This document shows, one piece after another, positions 52,427 to 62,046 of a stretch of 64,000 nucleotides of DNA. The DNA is from a bacterium. Its GTDB lineage: Bacteria > Armatimonadota > Abditibacteriia > Abditibacteriales > Abditibacteriaceae. The notes beneath the pieces are model-generated. The model had not been told where the DNA came from, searched no databases, and saw only the letters and a program-made list of their open reading frames with translations. The translations under genes and the position numbers were made by a program. The stretch covers positions 124,001 through 188,000 of the forward strand of contig SDZD01000002.1 of the NCBI GenBank assembly GCA_004172935.1, in the 5' to 3' direction. Within the stretch, counting starts at the first letter, position 1. Every line of letters starts with the position of its first letter.

Positions 52427-52534
52427 GTTTTCTCTGGATAATGCTAGTATCCACCTTCAGGCTCCTCTCGTCTGAAAGGTGAACCCTAAGAGGGTGCGCG
52501 ATGATTCGGCGCGAAAGGAAATGGCAAAAGATTG

Positions 52535-53890
52535 ATGAAATACTCGCCCCGTAGTTCGCTGCGCCGCTTCTTGATTCTCTGGTCGGGAGCCATCTCTCTT
52601 GCCTTCATATTGCTGGCATTGGATGCGGGAGCTGCATTGCACCGCCTTAGCACTGTAGGTCAGGATGAAGCGCGCGATGTGACGCGCCTCCAACTTTTGC
52701 AAGAGTTCGAGGTAGCGGCGCTCGAAGCCAACCGCGACCCCGGCCAAAACAAGTGGCAGCGCGCCGATGCCGCTTTGCAACGCCTACGGGAAAGCAACTC
52801 GCACGACCCTTCTCTGGCGCCCATCGTCTCCAGTTACAGGCATCTCAAAGATGAGTTCGACCCGCAAACCCCCTGGGGGGACGAGCGTGAGTTCTTGGAT
52901 GCCTTCCGAAATTTTCGTCGCATGGAGGTCGAGCGCATCCAAAGCGACTCGCTGCAGAATGGGCAATTCGACCGCTTATCGCGTATCGCCATCATCGTGC
53001 TTTCGGGCGTCGCTGTTATTGGCCTTGGCGCGGGCGGAGTCAAATTGTGGACGCGCGTTTTCGAGCCGACGCTCGCCATATCGGATGCCGCGCGCCGTTT
53101 TGGGCAGGGCGATTTGGCGGCGCGTGTCGAAGTCGAATACGACGATGAGTTGGGAGAACTCGGTAATACCTTCAACGACATGGCGAGCGCGGTTCAGACC
53201 CGCGAGGCGGAGCGCCTTCGTTTTGTGGCGGCAGTTGCCCACGACCTGAAAAACCCGCTTGTGGTCATTGGTGGCGTGGCTTACATGCTGCGCGACAAAC
53301 CGCACAAACTCTCATGCGATGAGCAAAGCGACTGGCTGGATAAGATCGCGCGCAACTCCAAACGCATGGAGGCGATGATTCTCGACCTTACCGACGCTGT
53401 GCAAGCGCAAACCGGCGCGCTGAAATTGCGTCCCGGCAAATGTGACATTGCGCGAGTGATGCGCGAGGGAGTCGAAGAAACCGGCATCGCTTTCCCGCAC
53501 CACATCGTTTGCTATGACGGCAGCGACTTACTCGAACTACGCGGCGACAAAGCGCGCCTGGAGCGCGTCGTCGGCAACTTGCTCTCAAACGCCGCCAAGT
53601 ATTCGGCGCGCGGTACAACCGTAACCGCCCATCTCGAACAGAACGCCTCCCAGGCAATCATCGAAGTCCACGATCAGGGGGCGGGTATCTCGCCAGAAGA
53701 TTTGAAGCGCCTTTTTACTCCCTTCGTTCGCCTTGAACACACCGAGAAAATGGCCTCCGGTACTGGGCTGGGATTAGCCACCGTCAAAAAAATAGTCGAA
53801 GCCCACGGCGGGCGCTTGGAAGTCGAAAGTGAACTGGGCAAAGGCTCGACGTTTCGCGTCTTCCTGCCCATCGAGTTACCAGAAAACTAA
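52535..53890 (+). CDS. HAMP-domain sensor histidine kinase
   Basis: 451 residues from ATG 52535. One N-terminal membrane helix (FLILWSGAISLAFILLAL) is followed by an extracytoplasmic helical region (about 35-150). A second helix (IAIIVLSGVAVIGLGAGGV), a HAMP domain (about 170-225; DAARRFGQGDLAARVEVEYDDELGEL split over two helices) and HisKA with H236 in VAHDLKNPL follow. The HATPase has NLLSNAAKYS, DQGAGISPEDL and GTGLGLATVKKI. No cognate response regulator is nearby. Divergent from the amino-acid transporter operon, so it might sense something related, but that is a guess. Confidence 0.93.
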   Translation: MKYSPRSSLRRFLILWSGAISLAFILLALDAGAALHRLSTVGQDEARDVTRLQLLQEFEVAALEANRDPGQNKWQRADAALQRLRESNSHDPSLAPIVSSYRHLKDEFDPQTPWGDEREFLDAFRNFRRMEVERIQSDSLQNGQFDRLSRIAIIVLSGVAVIGLGAGGVKLWTRVFEPTLAISDAARRFGQGDLAARVEVEYDDELGELGNTFNDMASAVQTREAERLRFVAAVAHDLKNPLVVIGGVAYMLRDKPHKLSCDEQSDWLDKIARNSKRMEAMILDLTDAVQAQTGALKLRPGKCDIARVMREGVEETGIAFPHHIVCYDGSDLLELRGDKARLERVVGNLLSNAAKYSARGTTVTAHLEQNASQAIIEVHDQGAGISPEDLKRLFTPFVRLEHTEKMASGTGLGLATVKKIVEAHGGRLEVESELGKGSTFRVFLPIELPEN

Positions 53891-53924
53891 AAACGCCGCC
53901 GACACATTCGTTGGCGGCGTTTTT
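53889..53924. terminator. bidirectional rho-independent terminator
   Basis: Perfect 12-bp stem (53889-53900 with 53913-53924), 12-nt loop, A-run and T-run on the two sides. It overlaps the stop codon of the histidine kinase gene and lies before the end of the convergent GH36 gene. Confidence 0.85.
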
Positions 53925-53935
53925 AACTGAACAAT

Positions 53936-56551
53936 TTACTGCGCCCGAAGCTCGATGACAGCGCTATCGAACTGCTTCTGTAATGGCAGGGCAAGGCCGC
54001 TTTTGGCGAGTGTAGCCCCATCCAAAATCTGACCGTTTTCGGCGATTTTCGAAGTTTGTCCCGCCTTGAGGTTGATTTCCTGAATGCGATAGCGCTTAGT
54101 GGCATCCAAACCTTGCAACATCAGACGCGAGGCGTTTCCATCGCGCGTTTGCCACGCGAAAACTACGGCGTGACTCTTATCGGGCGCGATATTCATTTGC
54201 GAAGCGCGCGCACCATCATACGGCGATTCGAGGCGATACAAGTCGCCCAACTGCACGACATCGCGGATGGTTTTGTACGAAGCAATCGCCGCTCGCGCGA
54301 AGGTTTTATCCTCGGTGCTCAAATGAGCGGTATCCATGTCCATGCCCAAACGTGCGCTCATCGCCACATCGAAAGCAAACTTGAGTGGACGGTTGCCCCA
54401 GTGAGTGACGTGGGCGGCGATAGCATTCGTCGGGAAGAACTGCTCGTAACCCCACTGAATCCAGATTCGTTTGAGCGGGTCGGTGTTGTCGCTGGGCCAG
54501 AACTCGTGCCCGAAGCGCAGCGTACCATAATCAACGCGCCCGCCACCACTCGAACAGTCCATTAATTGCACGTTCGGGTGTGCTTTCGCGAGACGCTCCA
54601 TCACGTTATATAAAGCGCGGTTGTACTCGATGTTCAACTGCGATTGTTTGGCAGCGGGCAAATAAGTCGAGCCGGGTTGGTTGACCAGACGGTTGCAGTC
54701 CCATTTGACATAGGAAATGCCGGGGTTTTGCGTCAAAACGCCGTCCACCATCTGGAACATCCAGTCGCGCACCTGCGGGTTCGAAAGGTCGAGGCCCAAC
54801 TGGTTGCGTTGCAGGCTCAGTTCGCGACCGGGCAACTGAATCACCCAATCGGGGTGCTTCTCGAATAGTTCGCTCTTCGGGTTAACCATCTCCGGCTCCA
54901 GCCACAGGCCAAAGCGCAGTCCGCGCTTTTTGGCTTCATCCGTCAGATACGAGATGCCACGTGGTAACTTGGTTTTGGTTACGTCCCAGTCGCCCAATCC
55001 CTGATTATCACTCGAACGCGGGTACTTGTTACCGAACCAGCCATCATCGAGCAGGAACAATTCCATGCCCAAATCTTTGGCGCCGTCGAATAGCGAGGTC
55101 AGCTTGGCTTCGTCGAAGTTAAAGAACGTTGCCTCCCAGTTGTTCAGCAGCACATCGCGCGCTTTCTGCCCGTCGCGCATCCCATATTTGCGTCCCCATT
55201 TCGCGAAGTTGCGTGCCAGTTCGCCGCGTCCCGTGTCGCTCCATCCCCAAATCATCGAAGGCGTCACGAACGTTTCGTTCGGCGCCAGTTGATAACGCAC
55301 ATCCTCCGAATTCATACCGCACAGCGCGCGCAAGCGATGGTCGGGATCGACTTCGAACTGCAATTGGAAACTCCCCGCATAAGCCAGAGTGCCACCTATA
55401 ACCTCACCCTCATTTTCGCGCGCTGGAGCGCCCACCGACAGCAAAAACGAAGGGCTGATGCCCAGATGAGCCTGAGTGATGCGCCGCGATTCCAGAGTTT
55501 TTACCCCATAATCGAGCTTGCCCTCATCGGCATTCATCTCATTCGCCCATGCGCCGCGAAACTGCGTCAGGTAGTAATCGTCAGTGCCCAGAGTCACCGA
55601 TGATGAAGCGAAGCGATTGAGCGTAACAGGTCCCGCTTCCTGATGGCGAATTTCGCTCCACTGTTCGATGACGCCTTCAGCGGCATACGCCTTGAAAATC
55701 AGCGACACGAAGAACGGGTACTTGGGGTCTTTGAGTTCGACGCGCGTTTGAGTCACGTTCGCATCAAGCTTCTGCTGGCTTTGGCTCACGAACTCCAGTT
55801 GAGTTGATGGGTTGCCATCGCTATGAATGGCGCCCACAGCGGGCCGAAGTATCGACTGCTCCACCTGCGAACCATCGCCCGCCGAAAGGTAAGCCCTGCC
55901 GCTCCGCTCCGCAGTCTTTGAACCGAAACGCAGTTGCTGGAAGCTCTTATCGTCGTTGGCGCGAAACGCAAGAGTCGTGCGGCCCGCTTCAATCCAGATT
56001 TCGCGTGGGTCGCGCGTGGTTTGCGGAGCCGTCCCCGTGAACTCGATGCGGGCATCCGCCCAGTTGGCGTGGTCATAATCGCGACCGTTGCCGCCATCGG
56101 TCACTTCCAACTGAAGCAACTTCACGCCGCGCACATCGACCTTAACTTCTTTGGCCGCATTGCCCCGACGCATGATGCCGCTCTTCCACAGCTCCTTGCC
56201 ATCGCCGATCACTTTGAACTCAACCGCAGGGTTACCATCGGTGACTTCATCGTCGATACCAACTGAGGCAAGAAACGCTTGAGCGCGTCCATCGAGCGCG
56301 ATAGCGGCCCGACTGGGAGCATGAATGCCCAGCCCATGCGCGAAAGTTTTGCCCGCGATGGTTATTGTTTTTCCATCTACCGATTTAGCGCGTTGAACCT
56401 GCCCCCAGCCAGTTGTCACCGGGGTCAGATCGAGGTCTTCGATACGCACGGTTTGCACATTCTGGGCATGAGCCGAGGGAAGAGAATGAGCGAGGGCGCA
56501 CACCATCAGCGCGCCCCGAAGAAGAGTGAGATTACGAGTAAGTGTTCGCAA
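53936..56551 (-). CDS. secreted alpha-galactosidase (GH36) with N-terminal NPCBM domain
   Basis: 871 residues from a TTG start at 56551, preferred because it gives a full signal peptide (LRTLTRNLTLLRGALMVCA, cleavage near AHAQ); the next ATG (56506) would leave too short a leader. Residues about 35-165 are an NPCBM carbohydrate-binding domain (LTPVTTGWGQVQRAKSVDG, FAHGLGIHAPS). The GH36 beta-sandwich and barrel follow, with nucleophile D618 in YVKWDCNR, the CSSGGGRVDYG loop and acid/base D688 in WPSDNTDP. LDDGWFGNK is also typical. It would release terminal alpha-galactose outside the cytoplasm. Ends against a shared terminator; control region lies at 56552-56727. Confidence 0.94.
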   Translation of the reverse strand: MRTLTRNLTLLRGALMVCALAHSLPSAHAQNVQTVRIEDLDLTPVTTGWGQVQRAKSVDGKTITIAGKTFAHGLGIHAPSRAAIALDGRAQAFLASVGIDDEVTDGNPAVEFKVIGDGKELWKSGIMRRGNAAKEVKVDVRGVKLLQLEVTDGGNGRDYDHANWADARIEFTGTAPQTTRDPREIWIEAGRTTLAFRANDDKSFQQLRFGSKTAERSGRAYLSAGDGSQVEQSILRPAVGAIHSDGNPSTQLEFVSQSQQKLDANVTQTRVELKDPKYPFFVSLIFKAYAAEGVIEQWSEIRHQEAGPVTLNRFASSSVTLGTDDYYLTQFRGAWANEMNADEGKLDYGVKTLESRRITQAHLGISPSFLLSVGAPARENEGEVIGGTLAYAGSFQLQFEVDPDHRLRALCGMNSEDVRYQLAPNETFVTPSMIWGWSDTGRGELARNFAKWGRKYGMRDGQKARDVLLNNWEATFFNFDEAKLTSLFDGAKDLGMELFLLDDGWFGNKYPRSSDNQGLGDWDVTKTKLPRGISYLTDEAKKRGLRFGLWLEPEMVNPKSELFEKHPDWVIQLPGRELSLQRNQLGLDLSNPQVRDWMFQMVDGVLTQNPGISYVKWDCNRLVNQPGSTYLPAAKQSQLNIEYNRALYNVMERLAKAHPNVQLMDCSSGGGRVDYGTLRFGHEFWPSDNTDPLKRIWIQWGYEQFFPTNAIAAHVTHWGNRPLKFAFDVAMSARLGMDMDTAHLSTEDKTFARAAIASYKTIRDVVQLGDLYRLESPYDGARASQMNIAPDKSHAVVFAWQTRDGNASRLMLQGLDATKRYRIQEINLKAGQTSKIAENGQILDGATLAKSGLALPLQKQFDSAVIELRAQ

Positions 56552-56670
56552 AGCAGTTAAAAGACAAATTTTCTCCCAGGTCAGTTGTGAACGAGCCAGT
56601 TATGCGACTTATTGGAAGTCCTATAAAAATACAAAAAAGCGCGGGACACTGGGCTAATGAGCGGAATATA

Positions 56671-56686
56671 TTGGTATTGATACCAA
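56671..56686. promoter_or_regulatory. 16-bp palindrome, probable operator
   Basis: TTGGTAT-TG-ATACCAA, perfect 7-bp arms with a 2-nt centre, in the divergent gap between the alpha-galactosidase gene and the frameshifted unknown gene. Size and symmetry fit a dimeric repressor site. Which regulator binds is not known. Confidence 0.45.
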
Positions 56687-56727
56687 AGCGTTATGCTATG
56701 AGTGGCACTTGATAACAGGGGCAAAAA

Positions 56728-57259
56728 ATGACGTTATCGTGTCACTGTCCTCAAAGTAGCAAAAGATGGTTTCCCAAATGGGCAGGCCACTCCCGAAGGA
56801 GCGGCCCGTGACCTTGCCCGCGTTTTCATCAAGCACGACGCCGCGCTTTTCAAATCGACTTGCATCAAACCATTCGGTGGTGGCTCAGGTCGTCAATGCT
56901 ATGAAGCCTTTCTCAAACAAGTGACGCATGATATGACTGAAGAAGGTAAGCACTCCAAGCCGTCTCCCAATGGCCCCAAGTTCATCGGAAAGGTCTTTGC
57001 CGCCCGAAATCTCACTAAAAGTGGCCCCGCGTCTTATGCATACGCTATGCCTGGTTTCAAAGATGTGAAGTTCGTAGATGTTGGCGTCTTCCTCCAAAAT
57101 GGAAAGCGCGTACTCAATCGAACATTGGTCATTCAAGATGCCAAAGGAAGCTGGTATGTGCATCCTTCACCAAGCGGCAACCCATTATTAAGTGACGGAC
57201 TCAACGACGGAACCCCTTCTGCGAAAGACTTCTCAGAAGCCTACAACGTTAAAAAATAA
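56728..57259 (+). pseudogene. hypothetical gene with an apparent 1-nt frameshift at its start
   Basis: A frame open from 56733 to the stop at 57257-57259 encodes about 175 residues (RVTVLKVAKDGFPNGQATPEGAARDLA..., later FIGKVFAARNLTKSG and GVFLQNGKRVLNRTLVIQD). It has no usable start before a GTG at 56921. An ATG at 56728 lies just upstream but one frame off. Removing one base near 56734 would give a continuous protein starting MTYRVTVLK. This suggests a recent frameshift, a sequencing error or recoding. The GTG at 56921 would yield only 112 residues and drop the conserved-looking N-terminal part. No family recognised; no signal peptide. Confidence 0.5.
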
Positions 57260-57292
57260 TGATTTTTAATGTGGGTATAGGAGCTAAGACAA

Positions 57293-57332
57293 AAAGGGGC
57301 TGGAATCCACTATGGTAGATTCCAGCCCCTTT
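57293..57332. terminator. bidirectional hairpin terminator
   Basis: Perfect 15-bp stem (57293-57307 with 57318-57332), 10-nt loop, between the convergent unknown gene and the S9 peptidase gene. The A-rich left flank gives a U-tract for the minus strand. Confidence 0.85.
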
Positions 57333-57348
57333 GTCCTGATACGAATTT

Positions 57349-59868
57349 TTACTCGGTCTTTAGCGCAGGAGCAGGGCGCGGTGGAGCATTTTTCACGTAG
57401 CGATCTAGCCACGTAATCATCTCCGCCAATACATGCCCCACCGATTCGCGCGCGGCGTAGCCGTGGCTCTCATGCGGTAGGAACACCAAACGCGCTGTGG
57501 CTCCATTGCCCTGAAGCGCCTGATACATGCGTTCGCTTTGAATCGGGAATGTGCCCGAATTGTTGTCCGCCTCGCCATGAATCATCAACAACGGGTCATG
57601 GATATTCTGCACGTAGTTGAAGGGACTCATCTGCATGTAGATGTTCTGCGCTTCCCAGTAGGTGCGTGGTTCGGCCTGAAAGCCGAACGGCGTCAGAGTG
57701 CGGTTATAAGCTCCCGAACGGGCGACCCCGGCACGGAACAAATCGGAGTGAGCCAACAGGTTCGCCGTCATGAAGGCGCCGTAACTATGCCCTCCGACGC
57801 CGATGCGGTCACGGTCGGCCACACCCATCGCCACCACTTTATCAACCGCTGCGCGCGCACTGGAAACCAACTGCTCAATGTATGTGTCGTTCGGCTCCAC
57901 GTCGCCCACGCCAATAATTGGCATAGCTGGGCCATCAAGGATGGCATAGCCCTGTGTTAGTAAGAACAGGTGAGAAGCGCCGCCAGGGCGGCTGAAGCGG
58001 TTCGGTGAGTCGGCGATTTGGCTGGCTGCATCCGCATCGCGAAATTCGCGCGGATAAGCCCACATCAGCATCGGCAAGCGCCCATCGCGCGCCGCGTTAT
58101 AACCCGGAGGCGTGTACAGCGTGGCGCTTAACATCACTCCATCAGCACGAGGATAGGTGATGATCTGGCGCCCGATGCCCGCCAGTTGCGGCGCGGGGTC
58201 GGCGAAATTGGTGAGAGTCTTGGTTGTGTTCGCTTTCAAGTCGCGCAGGAAGTAGTTGGGCGCTTCGCTTGCCGACTCGCGCCGTGTAACAAAACGCCGC
58301 CCATCATCATCCAACAGTACAGAAATCGTCTCGTAATACGGGTCGGCGGCTTGCCAGAGGCGCTGCGGCTTATCGCCGCGAATGTCGAGGCTATCCAAAA
58401 ATGGATAATTGCCGCGTGGCGAAGCGCCATCACCTGTCAGGAAGATGGTGTTGCCATCGGGCGCAAAACGAAGCACACGGCGTCCCATAGCATTCGCTTC
58501 TGTAATCGGGGTGCCGGGGTCGCCATAACGGTCTTGTGCCCCGCGATCCCACAACAGACGAGGCTTGGCTGGCTGCGATGGGTTTAGCACATAGGTCTTG
58601 GTACGTTCCGTTGTTGACCAACGAGATTGAACCAGTGACACATCAGCACGCCCCCAGGTAATGCCCGCGAAGCGTTGGTCTAAATCCATCAGCGTGCGCG
58701 CTGGCGCCGTGAACGGGGCATCGAGAACAAAAATGCGGTCGCGGACAGCAGACTCTTTGCGCGCATCGCCATCGTCCATAGCCTCGACCCAGATGAGAGT
58801 CGCGGGCGCATCGGCGCGCCATTGTATGCTACGCGGCCCGGTGTTCACCATGTCGCGGCCCAGAGGCGGTTGCACAACATCAGTGCGGTCTTGCACCACA
58901 TGCACCTGTTTGCCGCCCTTATCCATGATGAACGTCTCGCGTGCAAATGTCCCCATCGGCGACAGGTAGGTGTAAGGACGCTTGATGCGCGTCACCAGAA
59001 AATACTGTCCATCGGGCGAAACGGTGACATCCGAGAAGATACCGGGTTTCCCTATCAGTTCGGCTTTGCCACCATTCGCCGGAATACGAGCGACTTGCGA
59101 CGTGAAGTAGTAGTCGAAAAGCTGCTCGTCGTAGTTGTCAGTCAGTAAATCCTGATAGGTTCGTGCTGGTGTTGTGCGCCCGACATTCTCTTGAATGACT
59201 GGCCCATTGGGAATTCGTGGCAATGTGGGCGCGGGGCCACGAGTCGCCACTATTTGTTGCACCAAAAGCGAACGACCATCCGGCGCCCAACTAATCGGCG
59301 AGCCATTGGTGGCGTTCAACTGCGCACTGAGTAGACGTTTGGCCTGGGCGGTGCCAACATCCAATACCCAAAGCTCGATGCCTTGTTCTACTGTGTTAGC
59401 GAAGGCCAGTTTCGAACTATCAGGCGACCAGATGAAGTACGAAAGCTGGGCTTTGGCGGGTAATTTTACCTCGCGTTTCGCGCCGCCCGCGACAGGTTCA
59501 AGGGTGATGCTGTTGGAAAAACGCTCGCGGCTCGGCCCGTTGGTGCGCGGTGTGATGCGCGTCCCTGCCAAGCGTAGCTCTGGCTCGGCGAGGCTTTCGA
59601 TTGACGGCATCGCATCGCGACCAAACAAGGCCATCGTCGTGTGATCAGGACTGATGGACAGGCTCGGCGTCGTTGGCGCATCGAGAATTTGGGGAATCGG
59701 CGAGGGCGGAATGAGATAACCGGAAGCCGCGCTTGTAGGCGCGGTGGCTTTCAGTGCGGCGCCCGTGGAAGGGGCTTGAGCCAAAGCTGGTGTGGTGCTG
59801 AGCGTCATAAATAAGGCAGCCCACAACCGGCGCTGCCTTGACCCAGCGAGTCGATAATAGATCGCCAT
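57349..59868 (-). CDS. secreted S9-family (prolyl oligopeptidase-like) serine peptidase
   Basis: 839 residues from ATG 59868, chosen because a signal peptide follows directly (MAIYYRLAGSRQRRLWAAL, cleavage near ALAQ); a longer frame to 60057 overlaps sufS. Residues about 80-590 form a beta-propeller. The alpha/beta-hydrolase domain carries the triad S695 in GGHSYGAF, D768 in GEADNNSG and H802 in ESHGYA. The architecture resembles S9 acylaminoacyl/glutamyl-type peptidases. Probably degrades short peptides in the periplasm or outside. A perfect 8-bp inverted repeat lies upstream at 59936-59965. Confidence 0.92.
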   Translation of the reverse strand: MAIYYRLAGSRQRRLWAALFMTLSTTPALAQAPSTGAALKATAPTSAASGYLIPPSPIPQILDAPTTPSLSISPDHTTMALFGRDAMPSIESLAEPELRLAGTRITPRTNGPSRERFSNSITLEPVAGGAKREVKLPAKAQLSYFIWSPDSSKLAFANTVEQGIELWVLDVGTAQAKRLLSAQLNATNGSPISWAPDGRSLLVQQIVATRGPAPTLPRIPNGPVIQENVGRTTPARTYQDLLTDNYDEQLFDYYFTSQVARIPANGGKAELIGKPGIFSDVTVSPDGQYFLVTRIKRPYTYLSPMGTFARETFIMDKGGKQVHVVQDRTDVVQPPLGRDMVNTGPRSIQWRADAPATLIWVEAMDDGDARKESAVRDRIFVLDAPFTAPARTLMDLDQRFAGITWGRADVSLVQSRWSTTERTKTYVLNPSQPAKPRLLWDRGAQDRYGDPGTPITEANAMGRRVLRFAPDGNTIFLTGDGASPRGNYPFLDSLDIRGDKPQRLWQAADPYYETISVLLDDDGRRFVTRRESASEAPNYFLRDLKANTTKTLTNFADPAPQLAGIGRQIITYPRADGVMLSATLYTPPGYNAARDGRLPMLMWAYPREFRDADAASQIADSPNRFSRPGGASHLFLLTQGYAILDGPAMPIIGVGDVEPNDTYIEQLVSSARAAVDKVVAMGVADRDRIGVGGHSYGAFMTANLLAHSDLFRAGVARSGAYNRTLTPFGFQAEPRTYWEAQNIYMQMSPFNYVQNIHDPLLMIHGEADNNSGTFPIQSERMYQALQGNGATARLVFLPHESHGYAARESVGHVLAEMITWLDRYVKNAPPRPAPALKTE

Positions 59869-59935
59869 TGTGGAAGATTTGTGGATGAAACAGGGGCTTG
59901 TGGACTTGGGACTTACCACGTTAATTGCCCTGACA

Positions 59936-59965
59936 ACATAGTGTGGTCCGATAAGGTCACTATGT
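59936..59965. promoter_or_regulatory. inverted repeat upstream of the S9 peptidase gene
   Basis: ACATAGTG and CACTATGT (59936-59943, 59958-59965) with a 14-nt spacer, 68 nt upstream of the S9 start codon and downstream of sufS. It may be an operator or a weak sufS terminator; the sequence does not decide. Confidence 0.35.
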
Positions 59966-60053
59966 AAACAGCGAACAGAATCCGTGAGCGTGCCCGCATC
60001 CTTCCCTGTTCTTCCATCACTTCGACACACCAAACCTTCATCTAACTCGAATA

Positions 60054-61319
60054 TCACCCCAAAATGCTCTGAACTCGCCTTAGTCCCGCCGCAAACACAT
60101 CGACATCTTCCTCGGTGTTGTACACCGCGAAGGAAGCGCGTGCCGTCGCTGCGATGTTCAATCTGTCCATCAATGGTTGCGCGCAGTGATGCCCTGTCCG
60201 AATCGCGATACCATTTGCATCCAATAATGCCCCAATATCGTTGGGGTGTATTCCTTCCAACACAAACGACAGTACCGAGGCTTTGTTGCGCGCTGTCCCC
60301 ACAAGACGAAGTCCGGGAATATCGGCGACAGCTTCGGTGGCCCGTTCCAACAGCGCTCCCTCATGGGCCGCGATTTGTTCGAGTCCAATCTCCGAAAACC
60401 AGCGAATGGCTTCTGTCAACGCGATGGAGCCTTCGATATGCGGTGTCCCCGCCTCAAATTTGTAAGGCAACACGTTCCAACTCGAACCTTCCCAACTAAC
60501 GCGCGAAATCATGTCACCCCCACCTTGATAGGGTGGGGCAGCGAGTAGAAGTTCTTCCTTGCCGTACAGAATGCCAATTCCTGTCGGCCCATAAATCTTG
60601 TGACCAGAGAAAACGAAGAAATCGCAGTCGAGTTCTTGGACATCGACCGGGAAGTGAGGCGTCGATTGTGCCCCATCTATCAGCACCTTAGCGCCGTAAG
60701 CGTGAGCCAAATCAATAATCTGCTTGACGGGGTTAACCGTGCCGAGCGCGTTACTGACATGCAGCACGGAAACCAATTTGGTTCGCTCCGATAACAACTT
60801 CTCGTACTCGTCGATAAGCAGTTCGCCCGCATCATTAATCGGGATGACCTTAATGATGGCGCCTTTTTCCTCGGCCAGTATTTGCCAGGGGACTATGTTG
60901 GAATGATGCTCCAACGCGCTCAAAATAATTTCGTCTCCGGCCTTGATGTTTTGCTTACCCCAACTGGAGGCCACCAGATTGATGCCTTCGGTACACCCGC
61001 GCACAAAAATCAATTCGTGGCTATGACGTGCCCCCAAAAAGCGTGCGATATTAACGCGGGCTTCCTCATAATGACGAGTCGCCACTTCGCTCAAATAATG
61101 TACGCCGCGATGAATGTTGGCGTTCTCCTCGCGATAGTAGCGCTGAATCCGGTCTAAAACTGCGAGTGGTTTCTGTGTAGTGGCGGCATTGTCCAAATAA
61201 ACCAGTGGATTACCACGAACCTGAAGTTGCAAAATAGGAAATTCCTCCCGAATTTTAGCGATGTCGAGCGCTTGTGCATTTCCTGAGCGCGGAAAAGTCA
61301 ATTCCTGAATATTAGACAT
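60054..61319 (-). CDS. sufS: cysteine desulfurase SufS
   Basis: 421-residue PLP enzyme that takes sulfur from cysteine for iron-sulfur cluster assembly. PLP-binding K241 lies in FSGHKIYGPTG and the persulfide-carrying C379 in GHHCAQPLMDRL. NIAKIREEFPIL and YLDNAATTQKP mark the N-terminus. The sequence is of the SufS/CsdA type (group II). It lies 286 nt downstream of sufE on the same strand, and the two form its functional pair. No sufBCD genes are in the window, so the system is split. Confidence 0.95.
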   Translation of the reverse strand: MSNIQELTFPRSGNAQALDIAKIREEFPILQLQVRGNPLVYLDNAATTQKPLAVLDRIQRYYREENANIHRGVHYLSEVATRHYEEARVNIARFLGARHSHELIFVRGCTEGINLVASSWGKQNIKAGDEIILSALEHHSNIVPWQILAEEKGAIIKVIPINDAGELLIDEYEKLLSERTKLVSVLHVSNALGTVNPVKQIIDLAHAYGAKVLIDGAQSTPHFPVDVQELDCDFFVFSGHKIYGPTGIGILYGKEELLLAAPPYQGGGDMISRVSWEGSSWNVLPYKFEAGTPHIEGSIALTEAIRWFSEIGLEQIAAHEGALLERATEAVADIPGLRLVGTARNKASVLSFVLEGIHPNDIGALLDANGIAIRTGHHCAQPLMDRLNIAATARASFAVYNTEEDVDVFAAGLRRVQSILG

Positions 61320-61605
61320 GTGTCAATTAAATCCTCTTATGAAAATCAAAAAGGGATGTGACCTAAACCCCAATAAATTTAGTGGCCGCAATAGCCAATT
61401 GTAGGGACCCGTATCCGCGAGAGATTCCCCCACAACCTATGCGAGTTCGGTGAGTGGTCCCTCTCCCACTTACGGGTGAGGTCAGGTGGTGGTGGAGAGT
61501 TCTCGTATATCTCCACTACTCCCGCTCTATATGTGGCACTCTCTGGCGCCGGTCGGCGAAGGCCGACTACTTTGGTGGCGGCGATTTTATATCGCCCTAA
61601 TGCTC
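61320..61605 (-). other. sufE-sufS intergenic region with hairpins
   Basis: 286-nt gap without a gene. Directly after the sufE stop (minus strand) are two short stem-loops: GGCGAT/ATCGCC (61580-61585, 61591-61596) and GTCGGC/GCCGAC with a GAAG loop (61552-61557, 61562-61567). Further on are G/C-rich CCCTCTCCCAC-like stretches that resemble dispersed repeats. It may hold a processing or attenuation site and a separate sufS promoter. Confidence 0.35.
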
Positions 61606-62046
61606 TCAAGCCGTGTAAGAGCGAGCAATCCCTTTGATATGCATTTCCATCGCGTGGAGTCCGTTGCGCCGCCCTGCATTGATGTGTTGTTCGAGGGCAA
61701 GTTGTTCAAAAAGCGCGTCGATGTCGTAATTGAGGATGAAATCGGGGGTTTGTCCCGAATAAACGCGGTGCAATACCGCGATCAGGCCGCGAACAATTTT
61801 GGAGTCGCTGTCGGCAAGGAAGTGAAGCCGGGGGGCATCTTCTTGGGTTTGGAGGGAAGTGGTCAGCCACACGCTGCTCTGGCAACCATTGAAGTGCAGA
61901 GCCTGGTTCTCATCCGAGGGAAGCGATGGCAATTGTTTGCCGAGTTCAATCAGGTAAAAGTAACGCTTCTCCCACGAAGGCAAGCTCTCAAAAGCACAAA
62001 CCAGTTCGTTGATAGCAGCAGATGTATTTGTTGGACAGATATTCAT
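61606..62046 (-). CDS. sufE: sulfur acceptor protein SufE
   Basis: 146-residue cytoplasmic protein that accepts persulfide sulfur from SufS. The active Cys is C55 in HFNGCQSSVW, the family motif. The start region (AINELVCAFESLPSWEKRYF) and the central DSDSKIVRGLIAVL block are typical. Located upstream of sufS on the same strand, with 286 nt between them. Confidence 0.93.
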   Translation of the reverse strand: MNICPTNTSAAINELVCAFESLPSWEKRYFYLIELGKQLPSLPSDENQALHFNGCQSSVWLTTSLQTQEDAPRLHFLADSDSKIVRGLIAVLHRVYSGQTPDFILNYDIDALFEQLALEQHINAGRRNGLHAMEMHIKGIARSYTA

